Origin: CAUYUA01 sp963575675
GTDB lineage: Bacteria > Pseudomonadota > Alphaproteobacteria > Azospirillales > Azospirillaceae
Direction of reading: 5' to 3'
DNA: 21,763 bases
NCBI GenBank assembly: GCA_963575675.1
Contig: CAUYUA010000244.1
Location: forward strand, 1-21,763
Both the position numbers and the translations under genes were made by a program. Shown in pieces: positions 1-7,692 of this stretch (within the stretch, counting starts at the first letter, position 1; each line of letters starts with the position of its first letter). Under the pieces are notes generated by a model, which was not told where the DNA came from, searched no databases, and saw only the letters and a program-made list of their open reading frames with translations.

Positions 1-55
1 CCAAGTCATGGTTTCCAAAGGCCTCCCGGCCTTTGGCGGGTCCAGGGCAGAGCCC
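1..55 (+). repeat. Interspersed repeat family A, copy A1
   Basis: This 55-bp stretch recurs at 4085-4139 with five mismatches, and in reverse orientation at 21717-21763. It contains a perfect 9-bp stem: CCAAAGGCC at 15-23, loop TCCC, and GGCCTTTGG at 28-36. A GGGTCCAGGGC segment follows. The copy begins at base 1, so it may continue outside the window. It lies downstream of the minus-strand gene at 83-358, where the hairpin could help end transcription, but there is no convincing T-run. Function is not known from the sequence. Confidence 0.85.
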
Positions 56-82
56 ATCTTTATTTCCTAAGAAGACAGACGA

Positions 83-358
83 TCAGCGCGATAGAAACGC
101 AAGGACATCCGCCAATGTTCTTGCGTCCAGGACTCGATCACAACACTCATCCAAGACGTCAGGATCTGCGTTTCGAACACGATTCTCAACCTCCGGTGAT
201 ACATCCGATGAAAAGCGACGACGGAGAAGTCGGGTTAACATGTCGGCTTTTCCTTCAGCTTTTCCTTCAGCTTTCCCCTCGGCTTTCCCTTCGGCGCGCC
301 CCTTTAAAAAAAAGGTGCTAGCGAAAGGATGAGTTTCAAGGTCGATGGTGATTGGCAT
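83..358 (-). CDS. Short Rpn/DUF4351-like protein with AEGK repeats
   Basis: This 91-residue protein resembles the C-terminal part of Rpn-family (PD-(D/E)XK nuclease, 'transposase_31'-like) and DUF4351 proteins. It has a short MPITIDLETHPF head, a Gly-Arg-Ala-Glu-Gly linker built from four AEGK units (about residues 22-38), then a helical tail with LLRRRF near residues 44-49 and a DRVLDARTLADVL end. The catalytic nuclease core of full-length Rpn proteins is absent, so it is either a stand-alone tail protein or a remnant. I chose ATG 358 because GAGGAG lies 9 bases upstream; the frame is open further upstream, but only a TTG at 427 without a good ribosome site is available. It lies 91 bp downstream of the chemoreceptor gene on the same strand. 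Family assignment is from memory of the tail motif and is moderate. Confidence 0.6.
   Translation of the reverse strand: MPITIDLETHPFASTFFLKGRAEGKAEGKAEGKAEGKADMLTRLLRRRFSSDVSPEVENRVRNADPDVLDECCDRVLDARTLADVLAFLSR
241..296 (+). repeat. 12-bp tandem repeat inside the Rpn-like gene
   Basis: About four to five copies of a 12-bp unit (TTTTCCTTCAGC-like, drifting to TTTCCCTTCGGC) lie in tandem. They encode the AEGK repeats of the minus-strand protein. Because the unit is a multiple of three, slippage would change the linker length without breaking the frame. Confidence 0.85.
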
Positions 359-449
359 CAGATTGATCTCCTCGTGAACAATGGGTTCAGCACGACGCAG
401 AGGCGACAGAAGCGCCAAACGCACCAAAGAGTCTTTTAATCGCGACGGA

Positions 450-2240
450 TCAGACAGGGCGTATAATTGATGGCAGAGAGTTTACAATTTTGATCAAAGA
501 ATGCGTTGCGGGAAGAAGAGCTTGAACCGCCTCATCTTCATTGAGTCTCGTCAAATTTTGCAGCGCGCCGTCAATTTTTGGCGTTCCTACGCGCAATTCT
601 GCTCCGGCTGCGCCGATCGCTGCGCTGAATCGCTCGATTTGGCGGAAGGCTTCGCTCATTTTGTTCATATCGCTATTGATGTCGCGACTGATTGCCGCAA
701 CTTTTTCAGTTTCAGTGTTGGCGGCGTCGACGATCATCGCCACTTCTTCAGCAGAATTCACCGCTTCTTCGGCCAACTTGTGAGCATCCTCCGCTACAGT
801 GACGAAACCTTTGCCGCGTTCTCCGAGCCGTGCAGCCTCAAGCGTTGCGTTCAGCGAGAGCATGTTGGTTTGGTTGGCGATATGAGTCATTACTTCGGCG
901 ACGCGGGAAATGTTGTGACTGTTTTCAGATATTGTGCGGATCAGTCGATCAAGCGCCGAAAGGTCGCGAATCGCGGCTTGTAGAAACGCCACGGCGTCTT
1001 TTGTAAGTTTGTGGTTCTGGTTGGAGGTTTGCGCTACGGTTTCGGCCGTTGTGAGCGCGGCTCGAATGGCGGTGCTGATTTGTCGTGTGACGTCGTTCTG
1101 AGCAGAAAATTTTGATTCAGCTTGGCGTATGAGTGATGCGACTCGTTGCGCTTCATCTTCGGCCTGTTGTGTGATCTCGCCGAGAGGGTGCAACAAGCGC
1201 TGTCGGAGAACCACTCCGACATTGCGGGCGATAAATAGAGTAAAAAGCGCGCTGATTCCTAAAGCTGCGGCGCCGATCGCCTCGCCGCGTTGCAATAGAG
1301 CGGCGATGGCGTCAAGAAAAAAAGTTTGTGTTCCGGAGAGGGTTTCAGCAAGGAGAACTCGGGTGTTTTCGGCTTGGGTTTCGAGTTGTTGTTTGAAGGC
1401 GGTGGAACGGAGCAACTTTGCGGATTCTTCTTCGGCGGAGGCGTCCGAGAAGAGAAGAATCGGAAGTTCTACGGCTGGAGAGGCCGTCGTGGCTTGTGGA
1501 GAAGCGACAGGGAGCGCATCGGAGGTTGAAGTATTGATAAGAGTTGTTAACTCCTGACGACTTCGACCGACAAGGCCTAAGAGTTCAGAAAGCATTTGCC
1601 GGAAGCGAGCTTCCGGCGGTTGCGCCTGTCGCATCCATTGTCCCAAAAGTTCGCGCAGTAGAAGATCAATATCGTCATATTCGCGAGTGATGGTTTCTTG
1701 GGACGATGTTCGCGCAGCGGATGTCGTGGGGCTTTGAGCGGTGACGGAGGCAAGGTTTTGTTCGAATCGGGCCTGGGCGCGGGCAATGGCGTAGGCGGCG
1801 AAAAAATCTTTCTTTTCGGCTAAGGCGATCTGCATTGCCGCCAGTTTTTCGCGTGTTTTAAGAGTGATGGGGGGCGGCGTTAGCGACACGCTATTTTTTT
1901 GTTTGGCGGCGGCTTCCGTCTGCGTCGCTATTTGCCGCAGGAGTTTTTCTTGTGTGGCGGCGAGGGCTTGTCGAGCGGCAGTTTGGTGCGCCGTCAGCAT
2001 GTCTTGTGTGGCGAGGGCTTCTCGTCGAGTGTAGGCTTCGAGGTTTTGGGTAAAAGACGACGTCATTTGGTTAAGAGTTTTGGAGGCGATGGCGATGGAC
2101 GTCGTCGCGCGTTTGGTGATTTCGCTCTGGAGCGATTGCAGTGAGGCGACATAGAAAAAGAAGAAACCGCCCAATGCGCCCAGAATGATGGCGTGGCTAA
2201 AAAGAACCCGCGTTCCGATTCGCATGCGATCGCGCGCCAT
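450..2240 (-). CDS. Diverged methyl-accepting chemotaxis protein without a clear HAMP domain
   Basis: This 596-residue inner-membrane receptor would signal to the CheA/CheW array. Membrane segments lie at about 13-33 and 321-340, and they bracket a roughly 285-residue, Ala/Gln-rich, mostly helical external region with no sensor fold I recognise. After the second membrane segment I see only LHPLGEITQQAEDEA and no full HAMP module. The signalling domain covers about 380-560; its hairpin tip (about 452-492) reads ANQTNMLSLNATLEAARLGE then GKGFVTVAEDAHKLAEEA, where typical receptors have GFAVVADEVRKLAE. There is no CheR-docking pentapeptide at the C terminus. Start ATG 2240 has AAGGAAG upstream. 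It begins 50 bp after purF on the same strand, so it may be read from the purF transcript. The ligand is unknown. Confidence 0.85.
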   Translation of the reverse strand: MARDRMRIGTRVLFSHAIILGALGGFFFFYVASLQSLQSEITKRATTSIAIASKTLNQMTSSFTQNLEAYTRREALATQDMLTAHQTAARQALAATQEKLLRQIATQTEAAAKQKNSVSLTPPPITLKTREKLAAMQIALAEKKDFFAAYAIARAQARFEQNLASVTAQSPTTSAARTSSQETITREYDDIDLLLRELLGQWMRQAQPPEARFRQMLSELLGLVGRSRQELTTLINTSTSDALPVASPQATTASPAVELPILLFSDASAEEESAKLLRSTAFKQQLETQAENTRVLLAETLSGTQTFFLDAIAALLQRGEAIGAAALGISALFTLFIARNVGVVLRQRLLHPLGEITQQAEDEAQRVASLIRQAESKFSAQNDVTRQISTAIRAALTTAETVAQTSNQNHKLTKDAVAFLQAAIRDLSALDRLIRTISENSHNISRVAEVMTHIANQTNMLSLNATLEAARLGERGKGFVTVAEDAHKLAEEAVNSAEEVAMIVDAANTETEKVAAISRDINSDMNKMSEAFRQIERFSAAIGAAGAELRVGTPKIDGALQNLTRLNEDEAVQALLPATHSLIKIVNSLPSIIRPV

Positions 2241-2290
2241 GGTTTCTTCCTTTTGTTTTTTGACTGCGGCGGTGTTGCGCGCCGCGCGCC

Positions 2291-3841
2291 TTATTTGTTG
2301 GAAGATGTTGCTGTGTTTTGTTCAGAGGAGGACGCTCCGGAGGATGCTCCGGCGTCTCGATCGGTGAGCGCAATCGGATATTCACCGGTAAAGCAGGCGT
2401 CACAGAATTGAGGTTGTTGGGGGTCTCGCGCGGCTTCTCCGACGGCGCGATAGAGGCCGTCAATGGAGATGAACGCCAAGCTGTCGGCCTGAATATGTTG
2501 GGCCATGTCTTTTACGGAATATTTGTGGGCCAGAAGCTCTGATTGCTCTGGGGTGTCGATGCCGTAGAAACAGGAGTGGGTGGTGGGAGGGCTAGAGATG
2601 CGCATATGAACTTCGCGCGCTCCGGCGGCGCGAACCATTTGCACGATCTTTTTCGAAGTGGTGCCTCGGACGATTGAGTCATCGACCAAAATCACGCGCT
2701 TCCCGTCGATCAGGTGGCGATTGGCGTTGTGTTTCAGCTTTACGCCGAGATGTCGAATGCTGTCGGTGGGTTCAATGAACGTGCGGCCGACGTAATGGTT
2801 GCGGATAATGCCGAGTTCGAAGGGGATTCGGCTTTCGTAGGCGTATCCGATTGCGGCCGGCACGCCGCTGTCGGGCACAGCGACCACCAAGTCTGCGTCG
2901 ACGTGGGCTTCGCGAGCGAGTTCTTGGCCGATGCGGCGGCGTATCTCATACACTGAGCGGCCATCGACCACGCTGTCTGGACGAGCGAAGTAAATATACT
3001 CAAAGATGCAGAAGCGGCGTTGTTGTGGCTGGAACGGACGCAGGCTATGCAGACCGGAGCGGTCGAGCACCAACATTTCTCCGGGTTCGACGTCGCGCAC
3101 ATATTGAGCGCCGACGATGTCGAGCGCGCAACTCTCGCTTGTGATGATCCATGATTCGCCGACTCGTCCCAAGACCAATGGTCTTACTCCCATGGGATCC
3201 CGGACGCCGATGACGGCTTCGGGCGTCAGCGCGACCAGAGAGAAAGCGCCATCGATTTGCCGCATCGCTTCGACCATGCGGTCGATCACCGATCCGCCGC
3301 GCGCAATCGCCATAAGGTGAACGATGACCTCGGTGTCGGTGGTGGATTGAAACAGACAGCCGCGTCTGACCAGTTGTCGGCGCAATGTGGCGGCGTTGGT
3401 GAGATTTCCGTTATGAGCAATCGCGAAGCCGCCGAATTCGAATTCTGCGAACAGAGGTTGGACATTGCGCAGAATAGTGTCGCCGGTGGTGGCGTAGCGA
3501 ACATGACCGATGGTGGCGTGACCTTCCAGACGTCCGACGACGTTTGGAGCGCTACAGCTATCGCCGACGAGGCCTAATGCGTGGTGGACATTGAAACGGC
3601 GACCGTTCCAAGAGACCAAACCGGCTGATTCTTGGCCTCGGTGTTGCAAGGCGTGCAATCCCAGCACAGTCACCGCCGCAGATTGGGGGTGTCCGAGAAT
3701 GCCGAACACGCCGCACTCTTCGCGTGGATGGTCGCCATCGGCGTCCTCTGCGCGTGTTGCGTCCTCCGCCGCGCAGGGGCTGAATGCGCCGATATGGGAC
3801 GCGCTGGCGCGGGAGGTGTTGAATGGGTCGTTCGTCAACAT
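2291..3841 (-). CDS. purF: Amidophosphoribosyltransferase PurF
   Basis: PurF catalyses the first committed step of purine synthesis, making 5-phosphoribosylamine from PRPP and glutamine. The 516-residue protein has the glutaminase domain first: Cys43 in EECGVFG is the expected nucleophile, exposed after removal of a 42-residue propeptide, and HNGNL lies at 143-147. The phosphoribosyltransferase domain follows, with the PRPP loop VILVDDSIVRGTTS at 383-396. Cys278 (CIFEYIYFARPDS), Cys424, Cys480 and Cys483 match the four [4Fe-4S] ligands of Bacillus-type PurF, so this is probably an iron-sulfur enzyme. A Ser-rich tail of about 20 residues ends it. Start ATG 3841 has AAGGA 7 bases upstream. The propeptide is longer than the usual roughly 10 residues. 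radA-cvpA-purF is a common alphaproteobacterial order. Confidence 0.97.
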   Translation of the reverse strand: MLTNDPFNTSRASASHIGAFSPCAAEDATRAEDADGDHPREECGVFGILGHPQSAAVTVLGLHALQHRGQESAGLVSWNGRRFNVHHALGLVGDSCSAPNVVGRLEGHATIGHVRYATTGDTILRNVQPLFAEFEFGGFAIAHNGNLTNAATLRRQLVRRGCLFQSTTDTEVIVHLMAIARGGSVIDRMVEAMRQIDGAFSLVALTPEAVIGVRDPMGVRPLVLGRVGESWIITSESCALDIVGAQYVRDVEPGEMLVLDRSGLHSLRPFQPQQRRFCIFEYIYFARPDSVVDGRSVYEIRRRIGQELAREAHVDADLVVAVPDSGVPAAIGYAYESRIPFELGIIRNHYVGRTFIEPTDSIRHLGVKLKHNANRHLIDGKRVILVDDSIVRGTTSKKIVQMVRAAGAREVHMRISSPPTTHSCFYGIDTPEQSELLAHKYSVKDMAQHIQADSLAFISIDGLYRAVGEAARDPQQPQFCDACFTGEYPIALTDRDAGASSGASSSEQNTATSSNK

Positions 3842-4046
3842 CGGACATTCCTTATCGAGGCGTGGCCTTAACCGAGGCGCGAAGCTGATGTTTGTTGTGG
3901 GGCCTCGCGCGGTTTTTGAGGCAAGCGCGTCGGCGTTTCGGCGCCACCTTGCCGGGCATCGCGGGAAAGAGCAATTGCTTTCGAATTGACGGATAGCCTC
4001 TTGCGCTCTCTTTTACGCCTTTTTGCGCCCTTTTGCGGCTTCATCG

Positions 4047-4083
4047 GATTGAAACAGCCCTTGCGCCTTTGGTTGTTTCAATC
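4047..4083 (-). terminator. Perfect 10-bp hairpin downstream of cvpA
   Basis: GATTGAAACA at 4047-4056 and TGTTTCAATC at 4074-4083 are perfect inverse complements around a 17-base loop. The hairpin abuts repeat copy A2. It is downstream of cvpA and upstream of purF on the minus strand, so it may be an attenuator, a processing site or an operator. No T-run follows, so an intrinsic terminator is only one option. Confidence 0.4.
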
Positions 4084-4084
4084 T

Positions 4085-4139
4085 CCAAGTCATGGTTTCC
4101 AAAGCCCTCTCGGCCTTTGGCGGGTTCAGGGCGGAGTCC
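4085..4139 (+). repeat. Interspersed repeat family A, copy A2
   Basis: The copy matches bases 1-55 of the window with five differences. The stem is CCAAAG...CTTTGG with one internal C/C mismatch. It sits between cvpA and purF. Confidence 0.85.
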
Positions 4140-4201
4140 CGGCCTTTCTTTTGCTTCGTCGTTTTGTCGCGGTTTTCCAGCCGTTTCTTGGTTCGTCGGC
4201 G

Positions 4202-4864
4202 TTAGTTGGTCTGCATCAATCGGTTGAGGCCGCTGCGATCTTGCTCTTTATATCCGGAGTCATGCGCTGGGGTTCCTGCGCGGCCTGTGTCTGGGCGAGG
4301 CGTCGAGAGCCGTTGCAGCGTTTCCACGGCTTCTTTGGCTTTGCGCACGCGCTCCAGTTCGGGATCGATGCGGGCGGCGGCTTCGCCGCGCACTTCGGCG
4401 GGAACCAACGTCATCAAGAGGTCTGCGCCTTGTTTGACCATGGGTTGAGTGCGCGCTTCGACCATCCACTGCGGCAAATCGGAAGGCGCCAAAATCCAGG
4501 TGATGAGCATGTAAGATAAGCAGATTAAGACGGCGCCGCGAATGGCTCCGAAGACGAATCCCAATGAACGGTCAATGGCGCCCAATCCGGAGTCGTGCGC
4601 AAAGCGGCTGATGTGTTGGCTGATCAGAGAGAAAATGATCAAGGCGATCAGAAACACGACGGCTCCGGCGGCGGCGTCGGCGGCGATCGGGTGGTGAATA
4701 TGGGTCCGCGCCAAAGGCGCCGCAAAAGGGAACGCCCACAGCGCAACAAATGCGGCTCCCACCCAGCTTCCGATCGATAACGCCTCTCGAACAAAACCGT
4801 GTAGGAACGCCAAACCCGCAGAAAGTAGAATTACCGTGACGACGATGATGTCAACGATGGTCAT
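4202..4864 (-). CDS. cvpA: CvpA family membrane protein
   Basis: This 220-residue protein belongs to the CvpA family (first named for colicin V production, now linked to envelope stress; biochemical role unsettled). Four hydrophobic segments fall near residues 3-24, 33-52, 64-86 and 103-126, with the family's GLGAIDRSLGFVFGAIRGA motif before the last one. The C-terminal roughly 90 residues are polar, charged and probably cytoplasmic. Start ATG 4864 has AAGGG about 9 bases upstream. It sits between radA (200 bp upstream) and purF (360 bp downstream), all on the minus strand. The cvpA-purF neighbourhood is conserved widely in proteobacteria. Confidence 0.93.
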   Translation of the reverse strand: MTIVDIIVVTVILLSAGLAFLHGFVREALSIGSWVGAAFVALWAFPFAAPLARTHIHHPIAADAAAGAVVFLIALIIFSLISQHISRFAHDSGLGAIDRSLGFVFGAIRGAVLICLSYMLITWILAPSDLPQWMVEARTQPMVKQGADLLMTLVPAEVRGEAAARIDPELERVRKAKEAVETLQRLSTPRPDTGRAGTPAHDSGYKEQDRSGLNRLMQTN

Positions 4865-5044
4865 CCGTCCAGCCCTTCAACATAGCTTTGGCCGATCGCT
4901 TGCGTCTCGTGTAGAGGTTTCAAATAGAGATATGGCGATGCGGCGCCGCGTCAATCTAGTACAGGACGATAAAAAAGGCGACGGGCGCGATGACTTTTTG
5001 GTGAAATCTGATGACGCTTGTGTTGGCGGCGTCTTTTGTTATGC

Positions 5045-5066
5045 AAAAGCCTTCGGACAGGCTTTT
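5045..5066 (-). terminator. Hairpin at the radA stop codon
   Basis: AAAAGCC (5045-5051) and GGCTTTT (5060-5066) pair around an 8-base loop. The stem overlaps the radA stop codon, and on the minus strand is followed by a short TTTTGC. It is a weak terminator candidate at best. Confidence 0.35.
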
Positions 5067-6447
5067 ACGATTCGAAATACGGCAGAAGGTCCGATAACTG
5101 AGACAGTTCGGTTAAGCGCAAACCCGGCGTATTGCTCCGTTCTTGTTTTCTCCCGCGCCCGGCAGGAGCGAATGCTTTGGAAAATCCCAGTTTTGCGGCT
5201 TCTTTCAAGCGAATCTCGGTTTGACTGACAGAGCGCACTTCTCCGGCCAGCCCGATCTCGCCGAACACCACGGCGTCCGGTGGGGCGGGGCAGCCGGTGA
5301 GCGACGACACCAACGCCGCAGCCACCGCGAGGTCTGCGGCGGGCTCGGAGATTCGCAATCCTCCCGCCACGTTCAGATAAACGTCGTTTGCTCCGATCGA
5401 CACTCCGCATCGGGCTTCCAAGACGGCCAGAATCATCGCCAAGCGTCCGCCATCCCATCCCACTACGGCGCGGCGCGGGGTTCCCAAGGGCGAGGGAGCG
5501 ATCAGAGCTTGAATTTCGACCAAAACGGGTCTTGTTCCTTCGATTCCGGCAAACACCGCCGCGCCGGAGACGTCTCCGCGCCGTTCCGCCAAGAACAACG
5601 CGGATGGATTTGGAACTTCTTCCAATCCGCGTCCGGTCATTTCGAAGACGCCGATCTCATCCGTTGGGCCGAATCGGTTTTTCACTGTTCGCAAGATGCG
5701 AAATTGGTGTCCGCGCTCGCCTTCGAAATACAGCACGGTGTCCACCATATGTTCCAGAACGCGCGGCCCGGCGATTGTTCCTTCTTTGGTGACGTGGCCG
5801 ACCAACAGCAGGATCATGCCTCGGCGTTTGGCGACTCGGATCAGTTCGTGGGCTGAGGCGCGCACTTGCGCCACGGTTCCCGGCGCGCTTTCCAGCGTGT
5901 CAACATACATGGTTTGAATCGAATCGATGACGGCGACGGCGGGTGCGTCTGTGGCGTCCAGGGAAGCGATGATGTCTCTTACATTGGTTGCCGTCGCCAG
6001 TTCGACCGTTGCTTGCGTCAGTTCCAGACGTGCGGCTCGCATTCTCACTTGATCGACGGCTTCTTCGCCGGAGATGTAGACGCATGGGCAGCCGGAGGAC
6101 AATCGACACGCCACTTGCAGCAGTAAGGTTGATTTTCCGATGCCGGGGTCTCCGCCGATCAGAACCGCCGAGCCTGGAGTTAAGCCGCCGCCGCAAACGC
6201 GGTCGAATTCGCTGATTCCGGTGATTCGGCGCGGCGTTTCGCCGGATGAGCCGGTTAAGGGAGAGAATTCTAGGCGGCGGGACGCTCGGGCGTTTCCGCT
6301 GCGGCCGCCGAGACCTTTAGGCGCGCTTTCTGGGAGCGTTTCTTCAACCAGTGTGTTCCAAGCTTCGCAAGCTTCGCATTTGCCGCTCCATTTGGGAAAG
6401 GAGGCGCCGCAAGATTGGCAAGCATAACGAACTGTTGGGCGCGCCAT
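5065..6447 (-). CDS. radA: DNA repair protein RadA
   Basis: RadA is a RecA-like ATPase that drives branch migration in recombinational repair. The 460-residue protein shows, in order, a four-cysteine zinc finger (Cys10, Cys13, Cys24, Cys27), a RecA-like core with Walker A GGDPGIGKST at 98-107, the RadA signature KNRFG at 256-260, and a C-terminal Lon-like domain from about 280 onward. Length is normal for the family. I chose ATG 6447 because AAGGA lies 8 bases upstream and the protein then starts MARPTVRYACQSCG; the frame extends to a TTG at 6477 that adds ten residues without homology. It heads the minus-strand order radA-cvpA-purF. Confidence 0.97.
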   Translation of the reverse strand: MARPTVRYACQSCGASFPKWSGKCEACEAWNTLVEETLPESAPKGLGGRSGNARASRRLEFSPLTGSSGETPRRITGISEFDRVCGGGLTPGSAVLIGGDPGIGKSTLLLQVACRLSSGCPCVYISGEEAVDQVRMRAARLELTQATVELATATNVRDIIASLDATDAPAVAVIDSIQTMYVDTLESAPGTVAQVRASAHELIRVAKRRGMILLLVGHVTKEGTIAGPRVLEHMVDTVLYFEGERGHQFRILRTVKNRFGPTDEIGVFEMTGRGLEEVPNPSALFLAERRGDVSGAAVFAGIEGTRPVLVEIQALIAPSPLGTPRRAVVGWDGGRLAMILAVLEARCGVSIGANDVYLNVAGGLRISEPAADLAVAAALVSSLTGCPAPPDAVVFGEIGLAGEVRSVSQTEIRLKEAAKLGFSKAFAPAGRGRKQERSNTPGLRLTELSQLSDLLPYFES

Positions 6448-6483
6448 TGAGGAGTTCCTTATAAGAACAGCGTTCAATAAAAA

Positions 6484-6542
6484 AAAGATGAACAGGTGGA
6501 GGGATGGATGGAGAGATGGAGAGATGAACAGGCAGATGGATC
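6484..6542. repeat. Purine-rich GATGGA/GAGATGGA low-complexity tract
   Basis: Degenerate repeats of GATGGA, GAGATGGA and GATGAACAGG fill this stretch, just upstream of radA. The strand asymmetry is strong: almost all purine on the + strand. In the radA transcript it would be a long pyrimidine tract in the 5' leader. It has no coding character. Confidence 0.7.
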
Positions 6543-6567
6543 AACTAAATAAAATTAGATCGGAATC

Positions 6568-6592
6568 GTTCAGGGATTGTGTTTCTGGACGC
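6568..6592 (+). repeat. Interspersed repeat family B, short copy B1
   Basis: GTTCAGGGATTGTGTTTCTG followed by GACGC matches the family B core CCAGGGACTGTGTTCCTGG plus TCGC with a few transitions. It sits between ubiX and radA. The downstream ATCATAAGGGGGG part is missing. Confidence 0.6.
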
Positions 6593-6697
6593 TTCCGGAT
6601 TGTAATGACGGCTTTCGTTCTAGGTTTTGGCGATTGGGAACGCAGTTCTTGGACTATTGTAATGTAATTTAATTTAATTTTATTCTATTTATGCGGT

Positions 6698-7348
6698 TTA
6701 AAGCGGCGCGATGTTCTCACCCCAACGTCGCACGCCGGGAGCAGTCAAACCAAATAAATCCAACACACGTCCCACGCTTTGGTCAATCAACTCTTCAATT
6801 GTCTGGGGGCGGTTGTAAAACGCTGGAATTGGAGGCGCAATGATTGCTCCCATTTCCGTCAACGCAGTCATGGAGCGTAAGTGCCCCAAGTGAAAAGGCG
6901 TCTCGCGCACCATTAACACCAATCGTCGCCGCTCCTTCAACGTAACGTCGGCGGCGCGTGTTAAAAGCGATCCCGCGATTCCCGAGGCAATTTCGCTCAT
7001 GCTGCGGATCGAGCATGGAGCCACCACCATTCCCAGAGTTCGAAATCCGCCGCTGGCGATTGAAGCGCCAATGTTTTCAGGTTCATGCCAGGCTGAGGCG
7101 ATTTGTCGCACATCTGCAATGGTGAGGTCGGTTTCTTGCGCCAAGGTCAATTCTGCGGCGCGAGTCATGATCAAGTGGGATTCAACCTCCAATAAGCGTA
7201 GAGTTTCAAGCAAGCGGACGCCGTACCGAACGCCGGATGCGCCGCTGACGCCGACGATCAAGCGGGGAGGCAAGCAAGGCGAAGGTTGAAAAGATGGGGA
7301 TTGAGCGCGCATGCGTTTGATGTAGCGAACAACGCGCGGCTCGTCCAT
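6698..7348 (-). CDS. ubiX: Flavin prenyltransferase UbiX
   Basis: UbiX attaches a dimethylallyl group to FMN, making the prenylated flavin used by the decarboxylase UbiD in ubiquinone synthesis. The 216-residue protein has an N-terminal extension of about 28 residues, then LIVGVSGASGVRYGVRLLE (FMN-binding loop near 33-41). Later come PCSIRSMSEIASGIAGSLLTRAADV and the ERRRLVLMVRETP motif, both typical of the family. Start ATG 7348 has only a weak AAGAG ribosome site; a second ATG at 7312 (MRAQ) has none, so the longer form is kept with moderate confidence. It is divergent from the ydcH-type gene at 7449; ubiD is not in the window. Confidence 0.95.
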   Translation of the reverse strand: MDEPRVVRYIKRMRAQSPSFQPSPCLPPRLIVGVSGASGVRYGVRLLETLRLLEVESHLIMTRAAELTLAQETDLTIADVRQIASAWHEPENIGASIASGGFRTLGMVVAPCSIRSMSEIASGIAGSLLTRAADVTLKERRRLVLMVRETPFHLGHLRSMTALTEMGAIIAPPIPAFYNRPQTIEELIDQSVGRVLDLFGLTAPGVRRWGENIAPL

Positions 7349-7361
7349 GGCTCTTCTTCTC

Positions 7362-7390
7362 TTGACGCCTGCCCTCGTCGGTCATACTTG
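7362..7390 (+). promoter_or_regulatory. Possible promoter of the ydcH-type gene
   Basis: TTGACG at 7362-7367 is a good -35 box. At 17 bases the -10 would be TACTTG (7385-7390), which is poor. A 6-bp stem (GCCGCG 7401-7406, CGCGGC 7419-7424) follows in the leader. It is weak evidence, offered because the 100-bp divergent spacer must contain promoters for both genes. Confidence 0.3.
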
Positions 7391-7448
7391 ATGTTTGTAG
7401 GCCGCGCGCCGAGAGGGTCGCGGCGTCTGTTGAGTATGGAGGGGCAGC

Positions 7449-7622
7449 ATGTCGTCCGAGGACCGTATTGAATCCTTGCGTGTGAAACATAAACATGTGG
7501 ATGACGAATTACGAAAGGAAACCCAACGCCCGCTCCCTGACGCGGCCGCTATCGCCACGTTGAAGCGCGAGAAGCTTCGTTTAAAAGATGAAATCTCTCG
7601 TTTGACGAGTTCTCCGGTCTAA
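7449..7622 (+). CDS. YdcH family (DUF465) small protein
   Basis: Translating from ATG 7449 gives 57 residues: MSSEDRIESLRVKHKHVDDE, then a helical stretch with RPLPDAAAIATLKREKLRLK and ending DEISRLTSSPV. This matches the DUF465/YdcH family, in which E..RPLPD and LKREKLRLKDEI are conserved and the fold is a short coiled-coil hairpin of unknown function. GGAGGG stands 6-7 bases before the ATG, a near-ideal ribosome site. It is transcribed away from ubiX and converges with der; the 279-bp spacer after it holds the large inverted pair of family B repeats. Confidence 0.9.
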   Translation: MSSEDRIESLRVKHKHVDDELRKETQRPLPDAAAIATLKREKLRLKDEISRLTSSPV

Positions 7623-7667
7623 CCTGATTTAGGGTTGGCTGATTCTTCGTTGATAGGGTTTTGTAAA

Positions 7668-7692
7668 ATTAAACGGGTTTAAAACGGGTTTA
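7668..7692. repeat. Tandem AAACGGGTTTA duplication
   Basis: Two adjacent copies of AAACGGGTTTA (roughly 12-bp period) lie at the outer edge of repeat copy B2-left. The inverted partner at the right edge has only one. Confidence 0.6.

Larger units (their letters stand above)
3842..4201. other. Intergenic region between cvpA and purF
   Basis: This 360-bp spacer has no credible gene. It holds repeat copy A2 (4085-4139) and, directly beside it, a perfect 10-bp inverted repeat (4047-4056 and 4074-4083). The stretch 3990-4075 has several loose TTTTGCGCC / TTGCGCC echoes. The purF promoter, if purF is not only read from cvpA, should lie here; I could not identify a convincing -35/-10 pair. Confidence 0.7.

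Noticed and set aside
359..427. Longer version of the Rpn-like protein from TTG 427
   Set aside because: The extra 23 residues have no family resemblance, and the strong GAGGAG site sits before ATG 358.
4047..4083. CRISPR-like ATTGAAAC sequence
   Set aside because: ATTGAAAC is a common CRISPR repeat end, but here it occurs once with its inverse complement as a single hairpin. There are no regularly spaced repeats or cas genes.
6655..6697. AT-rich TTTAA repeats after ubiX as a promoter
   Set aside because: Several -10-like words occur on both strands, but no partner -35 at proper spacing could be chosen over the others.
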